From contig BTTE01000036.1 in NCBI GenBank assembly GCA_036244975.1, positions 1 through 27,569 of the forward strand: 27,569 bases of DNA, in the 5' to 3' direction. The notes beneath the pieces are model-generated. The model was not told where the DNA came from. It saw nothing but the letters and a program-made list of their open reading frames with translations, and made no database searches. Positions 23,100 through 27,569 of this stretch are shown here, piece after piece; positions within the stretch are counted from its first letter, which is position 1; each line of letters begins with the position of its first letter. The DNA is from Sulfidibacterium sp036244975 (GTDB lineage Bacteria; Bacteroidota; Bacteroidia; Bacteroidales; F082). Position numbers and translations under genes: made by a program.

Positions 23100-24296
23100 A
23101 TGGTAGAAAAAGAAAAAAAGCCGGATGACCGAACGGAAAGAGCGGCGCTGATTGGGCTGGTAACACCGGCGCAAAACAAAAAGAAAGTTGAGGAATACCT
23201 CAATGAGCTGGATTTTCTGGTGGAGACTGCCGGCGGAGTGGTTGTAAAACGCTTTGTTCAAAAACTGAACTATCCCAATCCGCAGACATATGTAGGTTCT
23301 GGAAAGTTAGAAGAGATTTTTCAGTATGTGAAGGCAGAAGATATTGATTTGGTGGTTTTTGATGATGAACTGGGACCTTCGCAACTGCGGAATTTAGAGA
23401 AAGTGCTGGAATGTAAAATCCTTGACCGCACCAACCTGATTCTCGACATCTTTGCCAGGAGGGCACAGACGGCACACGCCAAAGTACAGGTCGAACTGGC
23501 CCAATACCAATACCTTTTGCCACGTCTGACCCGCATGTGGACGCATCTGGAACGGCAACGCGGTGGCATCGGCCTGCGCGGTCCCGGAGAGTCGGAAATT
23601 GAGACAGACCGGCGTATCATCCGCGATAAAATCAGCTTATTAAAAAAACGGCTGCTGGAGATTGACAAACAAAAAGCTACCCAACGGAAGAACCGTGGAA
23701 AATTTATGCGGGTAGCGCTGGTAGGTTATACCAATGTTGGGAAGTCGACATTGATGAACCTGCTGAGTAAGTCGGATATTCTGGCGGAAAACAAACTTTT
23801 TGCCACACTCGATACTACCGTACGTAAGGTGGTCATCGAAAACCTTCCGTTTCTTTTGTCGGATACCGTGGGTTTTATCCGAAAACTACCCACCGGACTG
23901 GTGGAATCGTTTAAATCCACGTTGGATGAAGTGCGCGAGTCGGACATTTTAATTCATGTGATTGACATTTCGCATCCCGAATTTGAAGACCAGATAAAAA
24001 CTGTCAACGAGACGCTGACGGAAATTGGCGCCGGCGACAAAGATGTCATTATGGTTTTTAATAAAATTGATGCTTTCCGGTTTGTCCGCAAAGAGGAAGA
24101 TGACCTGACGGAACCCATCCGCGAAAACATGAGTCTTGACGAGATGAAAGCCACATGGATGTCGCGCGAAAACCAGCCTTGCATTTTCCTTTCTGCCAAA
24201 ACAAAGGAAAACTATCCCGAATTAAAAAAACTACTGTACGACCATATCCGCGCAGTGCATGCTGTGCGCTATCCTTATAACAATTTCCTGTACTAA
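23100..24296 (+). CDS. hflX: Ribosome-associated GTPase HflX
   Basis: Translational GTPase that binds the 50S subunit and splits stalled or stressed ribosomes, 398 aa. The N-terminal HflX domain contains YPNPQTYVGSGKLEEI and VFDDELGPSQLRNLE. The Gly-rich linker RGGIGLRGPGESEIETDRR follows, then the G domain: G1 GYTNVGKST (209-217), G3 DTVGFIRKLP from Asp255, and G4 NKID (321-324). A short C-terminal domain ends in YPYNNFLY. ATG at 23100 begins MVEKEKKPDD; a nearby ATG at 23093 is out of frame. Downstream lies a convergent CPBP protease gene. Confidence 0.96.
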   Translation: MVEKEKKPDDRTERAALIGLVTPAQNKKKVEEYLNELDFLVETAGGVVVKRFVQKLNYPNPQTYVGSGKLEEIFQYVKAEDIDLVVFDDELGPSQLRNLEKVLECKILDRTNLILDIFARRAQTAHAKVQVELAQYQYLLPRLTRMWTHLERQRGGIGLRGPGESEIETDRRIIRDKISLLKKRLLEIDKQKATQRKNRGKFMRVALVGYTNVGKSTLMNLLSKSDILAENKLFATLDTTVRKVVIENLPFLLSDTVGFIRKLPTGLVESFKSTLDEVRESDILIHVIDISHPEFEDQIKTVNETLTEIGAGDKDVIMVFNKIDAFRFVRKEEDDLTEPIRENMSLDEMKATWMSRENQPCIFLSAKTKENYPELKKLLYDHIRAVHAVRYPYNNFLY

Positions 24297-24335
24297 TAGA
24301 CCTGCAACAAGTTTGTCAAACCCTAACCCGGATAA

Positions 24336-24362
24336 ACCTGAAAATGTCAACGCTATTCAGGT
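24336..24362. terminator. Possible bidirectional terminator hairpin
   Basis: ACCTGAA (24336-24342) pairs with TTCAGGT (24356-24362) around a 13-base loop in the 99-base gap between the convergent hflX and CPBP genes. There is no strong T-run, so support is modest. Confidence 0.3.
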
Positions 24363-24395
24363 ATCAACAAGACTTGCTCTGTAACTCTATAACTA

Positions 24396-25337
24396 TCACA
24401 AGTGCCTACCTGTGCTCCTACTGTCCACAGCAGAGCCTCTCTTCACACCATAAAACAATCCCACCGTTGCTAACAGGCTGAAAATAATGACAAAATAATT
24501 ATGTGAGCTACCAAAATCCTCCATCTTTATAGTAATGAAACCGTTGTAATGCAGGTAGAAAAGAATCACTAACGTGGCATTATTTACAAAGTGAGCAAAA
24601 ATCGGAATCCACAAGTTTTGTGTTATCTCCAACAGATAGCCCAGCATCAATCCCAGCAAAAACCGTGGCAGAAAGCCAAAAAACTGTAAATGTATGGCAC
24701 TGAAGACAAAAGCCGTCAGGATAACTCCTGCATGTATGTTTCTGGTCCATTCATCCAGCAGACGTTGCAGCAATCCTCTGAAAAGCAGCTCTTCGCCCAC
24801 TGCCGGAATCAGTGTAATTACCAGTAAATTCAGCACCAACCCTCCCGGACTTTTCACACTTAAAAATATCTGCGTAAGCATATCTGCCTGCGCTTCTTTG
24901 GCCTTCATCCAATCGCCGATGCCCGTCAGCGCCGCCGGAAAGGTCATGTGCGCATTGATTTCAGTCAACCAGTTGATAAAAGGCAGAATGGTGTAAATAC
25001 TTATCCCTGCCAGCAAAAGCAACCTCAGCGAAGGCATCAACCTAATTTTCAGATAACGGCTGCTGTTGGTGCTGAAAAGATAAGCAAACAACAACGGTGG
25101 CAGAATAAAGACTCCTATCTGGTTTATTAACTGGAAGATATAGAGAAACGATTTGGCTGTTTCGCTTTCCGGTTGCGACAGCATCCCCACCAGCGAAGCG
25201 AGGTTGCGGTGAAAAATTAACTTTCCGGCCACTAACCCGAGGATGGAAAATATCGAAGCCGACAAAACCACCAGAAAAAGTAACCAAAAAAGTTTGATGC
25301 CCGGTTTGGTATCCGGAAAAAAAATCCTGCGTTTCAT
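24396..25337 (-). CDS. CPBP-family intramembrane glutamic protease (CAAX-type)
   Basis: Polytopic membrane protein of the Abi/CPBP family, 313 aa, with about seven or eight helices. The family motifs are all present: EExxxR at Glu182, Glu183 and Arg187 (GEELLFRG), FxxxH with His216 (FSAIHLQF) and HxxxN with His249 and Asn253 (HFVNNATL). Members are related to Rce1 prenyl-protein proteases; bacterial substrates are mostly unknown. The frame runs to a GTG at 25358, but that codon overlaps a perfect minus-strand -7 box (25358-25365), so ATG at 25337 (MKRRIFFPDT) is the better start. Divergent from dusB. Confidence 0.88.
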   Translation of the reverse strand: MKRRIFFPDTKPGIKLFWLLFLVVLSASIFSILGLVAGKLIFHRNLASLVGMLSQPESETAKSFLYIFQLINQIGVFILPPLLFAYLFSTNSSRYLKIRLMPSLRLLLLAGISIYTILPFINWLTEINAHMTFPAALTGIGDWMKAKEAQADMLTQIFLSVKSPGGLVLNLLVITLIPAVGEELLFRGLLQRLLDEWTRNIHAGVILTAFVFSAIHLQFFGFLPRFLLGLMLGYLLEITQNLWIPIFAHFVNNATLVILFYLHYNGFITIKMEDFGSSHNYFVIIFSLLATVGLFYGVKRGSAVDSRSTGRHL

Positions 25338-25357
25338 AAACAAGCGATTAGAACGCA

Positions 25358-25365
25358 CAAAATTA
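25358..25365 (-). promoter_or_regulatory. Candidate -7 box for the CPBP gene
   Basis: Minus-strand TAATTTTG, an exact TAnnTTTG match, ends 20 bases before the ATG at 25337. It sits one base away from an opposing box for dusB. Confidence 0.45.
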
Positions 25366-25366
25366 A

Positions 25367-25374
25367 TATTTTTG
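25367..25374 (+). promoter_or_regulatory. Candidate -7 box for dusB
   Basis: TATTTTTG, an exact TAnnTTTG match followed by C, lies 52 bases before the dusB GTG and back to back with the CPBP box. Confidence 0.45.
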
Positions 25375-25426
25375 CCTCACCGTTACTCTCTTTTGTAAAA
25401 GGAGTTTGTCATAAAAAAAATAGCCT

Positions 25427-26407
25427 GTGGTTAAAATAGGAAATATCAGTCTCGGAGAGTTCCCGCTGCTGCTGGCTCCCATGGAGGATGTTACCGATCC
25501 TCCCTTCCGCTATGTATGCAAAATGTTTGGCGCCGACCTGATGTACACCGAGTTTATCTCTTCGGAAGGGCTGATTCGCGATGCGGATAAAAGTGTGAAG
25601 AAGCTGGATTTTGAAGATGCCGAACGTCCCATTGGCGTACAGATTTTCGGTTACGACATCGATGCTATGACGGCAGCTGCCCGTTATGCCGAAAAAGCCC
25701 ATCCCGACCTCATCGATATAAATTTCGGCTGTCCGGTAAAAAAAGTTGTGGCCAAAGGAGCCGGTTCCGGCATTTTGAATGATATTCCAAAAATGGTGAA
25801 AATGACAGCTGCCGTGGTGAAAGCTGTCAACATTCCTGTAACAGTCAAAACCCGCCTCGGTTACGATGAAGAGCACAAAGAGATTGTGGATATTGCCGAA
25901 CGGTTGCAGGATACGGGCATTCAGGCACTTTCCATCCATGGCCGCACCCGGACAACCCGATATTCTATGCCGGCAGACTGGACGCTGATTGGTGAAGTGA
26001 AAAACAACCCGCGTATGCACATCCCCATCTTTGGCAACGGTGATGTAAAGGATCCTGTTTCGGCAAAACATTTCAAAGAGACATATGGCGTAGATGGCCT
26101 TATGATTGGCCGGGCTGTTTACGGTAATCCTTGGATATTCAGGGGGATAAAACACTATTTCACTACCGGGGAGTTACTGCCCCCGGCCAATGTTGCCGAG
26201 CGTGTGCGCATCAGCCTGCTGCATCTCAACCGGTCTGTAAGCTGGAAAGGCGAACGCCGCGGCATCATGGAAATTCGCAAGCATTGGCCGGCTTACTTCA
26301 AAGGCCTTCCCGGATTTAAACCCTTCCGCATCCGACTCATGGAAGCCCAAACACTGGTGGCTGTAGCGGAAATCCTGAAAGAAATAGAAGATTGCTTCGG
26401 GGGATGA
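25427..26407 (+). CDS. dusB: tRNA-dihydrouridine synthase (DusB type)
   Basis: FMN-dependent enzyme that reduces specific uridines in tRNA to dihydrouridine, 326 aa. FMN-barrel motifs are LLAPMEDVTDPPFR (14-27), INFGCPVKKV with catalytic Cys102, GAGSGIL, VKTRLGYDE, SIHGRTRTTRYS, GNGDV and MIGRAVYGNPWIF. The C-terminal helical tRNA-binding domain runs from about 245 to the end. The start is GTG at 25427: a TAG is immediately upstream in frame, and MVKIGNISLG fits the family N terminus. AAAGGAG at 25398-25404 is too far upstream to act as a normal ribosome binding site. Convergent with a small secreted protein gene. Confidence 0.95.
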   Translation: MVKIGNISLGEFPLLLAPMEDVTDPPFRYVCKMFGADLMYTEFISSEGLIRDADKSVKKLDFEDAERPIGVQIFGYDIDAMTAAARYAEKAHPDLIDINFGCPVKKVVAKGAGSGILNDIPKMVKMTAAVVKAVNIPVTVKTRLGYDEEHKEIVDIAERLQDTGIQALSIHGRTRTTRYSMPADWTLIGEVKNNPRMHIPIFGNGDVKDPVSAKHFKETYGVDGLMIGRAVYGNPWIFRGIKHYFTTGELLPPANVAERVRISLLHLNRSVSWKGERRGIMEIRKHWPAYFKGLPGFKPFRIRLMEAQTLVAVAEILKEIEDCFGG

Positions 26408-26425
26408 CCGATTGACTTTCCGGGG

Positions 26426-26453
26426 GTAGTACTTTTAAAAGACAGAGTGCTAC
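26426..26453. terminator. Weak hairpin between dusB and the small protein gene
   Basis: GTAGTAC (26426-26432) can pair with GTGCTAC (26447-26453) with one wobble pair around a 14-base loop. It overlaps the end of the minus-strand small gene and has no flanking T-run. Confidence 0.22.
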
Positions 26454-26671
26454 TCCTCCAAAGAGGATTTCCTGTGGTCGTACCATTTTTTTCCACCATA
26501 AGCGGCACCAAGACCCAGCAGGATAAACAACCCGCCGCCAATGGGCGCACCGCCGCCGGCCAGGTTTCCAGCTGCCCCATGGTCAGCAGGGGGGTTACTT
26601 TGTGCAAAAGTTTCGTTGGTCCAAAACAGGAGAGAAAACATCAATACGAACAGAATAATATATTTTTTCAT
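26450..26671 (-). CDS. Small secreted PID-CTERM-like protein
   Basis: A 73-aa protein with a signal peptide (MKKYIILFVLMFSLLFWTNETFAQ, cleavage near 24), a short Pro/Gly/Ala-rich middle (SNPPADHGAAGNLAG), and a C-terminal unit GGAPIGGG followed by a hydrophobic helix (LFILLGLGAAYGG) and a basic tail (KKWYDHRKSSLEE). This matches the architecture I associate with Bacteroidota PID-CTERM proteins, whose motif is usually PIDGG; here Asp is replaced by Gly (PIGGG). It lies 22 bases downstream of the T9SS cargo gene on the same strand, so co-transcription is likely. Its function is unknown; a C-terminal sorting or membrane-anchoring role is inferred. Confidence 0.75.
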   Translation of the reverse strand: MKKYIILFVLMFSLLFWTNETFAQSNPPADHGAAGNLAGGGAPIGGGLFILLGLGAAYGGKKWYDHRKSSLEE

Positions 26672-26693
26672 TTTCGATTATTTTTTTATTGCG

Positions 26694-27569
26694 TTATTTA
26701 ATAAATACTTTTCTTGTTACCAGCTTGTTACCGTCTTCAACCCGTACAAAATAGATACCTGTTTTCCGGTTCAGGCTGATCTTTTGCGACTTCATCCCGT
26801 TCAGGCTGCCGGAGTAAACCTGCCGGCCAAGCATGTTGAAAATCGAAACTTTCCCATTCAGGCTTTTTTGTCCCGGAGCCTGCAGGTAAACGGTTTTGGC
26901 GTAAGAGAAAACCTGAATACCATCGGTTTTGCTCAACGAGGGAACCGCTGTAACACCGTTGATATGCAACACAAAGCGGCTTTCGTCATCATCCGTTGTG
27001 GCAGAAAAATCATAACTGTTTTGCTGATTTAAATCAATCATTTGTCCGGTTTGAAGGTCTTCCAGCACCAGGTTTGTGTTTTCAAAACTATTTACTCCCG
27101 TAACGCTCAAATGATAAACGGTATTGACACCTGCTCTGAAATCCAACGGCACATCATAAGCCGTGGTTACTTCAGGCAAATAGTTGGTCGAGAATTGCTG
27201 ATCCCTGCTTACCGTCCACAATTGCGGAGCTGTCTTGATAAAGCCAAACAGTTTGTGCGAATCAAAAGCGATATCCAAATCTTCGGTGGCATTGGCTTTG
27301 AAACCCAGTGTGTTTACATCGTAATAGCCATTGGCATCGTCGGTAACCTTAAATTTAAGCGTCTCTTTTGGGTTTGCTGCCGAAGTGCTTTTGAAATTAT
27401 TCGTGGCATCATGAATACGGTCAGCAGCCGGAATGGTTAGGGAGTTGGTTCCGGAAATAACCTGAATGAAAAAGCCATTGGTAGAAGGAATAATGCCCCC
27501 GGCGGGAATATCGCTATAATTTGCAGCGGTTTCATCCCAGACTTTTGCCACAACACTCACCCCGGTAAG
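26694..27569 (-). CDS. T9SS type A sorting-domain surface protein (5' end outside window)
   Basis: C-terminal part of a surface or secreted protein; about 291 codons are visible and the frame is open to the right edge. The last 75-80 residues are a type A T9SS sorting domain: SLNGKVSIFNMLGRQVYSG, then KTGIYFVRVEDGNKLVTRKVFIK at the end. Such domains direct cargo across the outer membrane by the PorV/PorU system of Bacteroidota. The visible upstream part is beta-rich (for example TLKFKVTDDANGYYD and FVLHINGV) and resembles the non-catalytic regions of large secreted proteins, so the function of the whole protein cannot be given. The GTG near 27560 is internal, not a start. The small PID-CTERM-like gene follows it. 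Confidence 0.88.
   Translation of the reverse strand, partial: LTGVSVVAKVWDETAANYSDIPAGGIIPSTNGFFIQVISGTNSLTIPAADRIHDATNNFKSTSAANPKETLKFKVTDDANGYYDVNTLGFKANATEDLDIAFDSHKLFGFIKTAPQLWTVSRDQQFSTNYLPEVTTAYDVPLDFRAGVNTVYHLSVTGVNSFENTNLVLEDLQTGQMIDLNQQNSYDFSATTDDDESRFVLHINGVTAVPSLSKTDGIQVFSYAKTVYLQAPGQKSLNGKVSIFNMLGRQVYSGSLNGMKSQKISLNRKTGIYFVRVEDGNKLVTRKVFIK

Noticed and set aside
25409..26155. 248-codon minus-strand frame opposite dusB
   Set aside because: dusB motifs are unambiguous on the plus strand; the opposite frame is a shadow.

Overview
The window looks like chromosomal DNA of a Bacteroidota member, probably of the Bacteroidales/Marinilabiliales type. Three things point there. The rightmost gene ends in a type IX secretion (T9SS) C-terminal sorting domain. 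A small secreted protein beside it resembles the PID-CTERM-like proteins of this phylum. Many genes are preceded by the phylum's -7 promoter box TAnnTTTG rather than by strong Shine-Dalgarno sites. Most of the content is housekeeping. No tRNA, rRNA, CRISPR array, insertion sequence or phage gene was seen.

Layout, left to right. (1) 205-3819: topA and an arginase-superfamily protein whose metal-binding residues are largely lost. (2) 3848-6556: ruvC (minus) lies back to back with a UPF0104/LPG-synthase-type membrane protein, which overlaps a membrane glycosyltransferase of family 2. (3) 6553-6878: small ORFs, including an apparently frame-broken membrane microprotein. (4) 6918-10746 (minus): a secreted S9 peptidase and recJ. 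(5) 10782-12462: an unrecognised 166-aa protein and an AAA/DUF4143 ATPase, which together look like a small accessory insertion. (6) 12588-15428 (minus): a secreted M64-type metallopeptidase and cysS. (7) 15605-16585: an SDR-type L-threonine 3-dehydrogenase. (8) 16601-18851 (minus): a WaaE-like GT2, a GT9 heptosyltransferase-like enzyme and a hotdog thioesterase, probably one operon serving surface glycolipid or LPS core. (9) 18973-24296: mnmA, queG, a PhoB/PhoR-type two-component pair and hflX. (10) 24396-26407: a CPBP membrane protease and dusB, transcribed divergently from what look like abutting promoters. (11) 26450-27569 (minus): a PID-CTERM-like small protein and the 3' part of a T9SS cargo gene that runs off the window.

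Functional themes are DNA topology and repair (topA, ruvC, recJ), tRNA modification and charging (mnmA, queG, dusB, cysS), ribosome-associated GTPase activity (hflX), envelope glycolipid synthesis (the glycosyltransferases and the UPF0104 protein) and secreted or surface proteins. I see no clear new multi-gene system. The items most worth a second look are the degenerate arginase-fold protein, the broken or overlooked microproteins after the glycosyltransferase, the phased repeats upstream of the two-component pair, and the PID-CTERM-like/T9SS pair.
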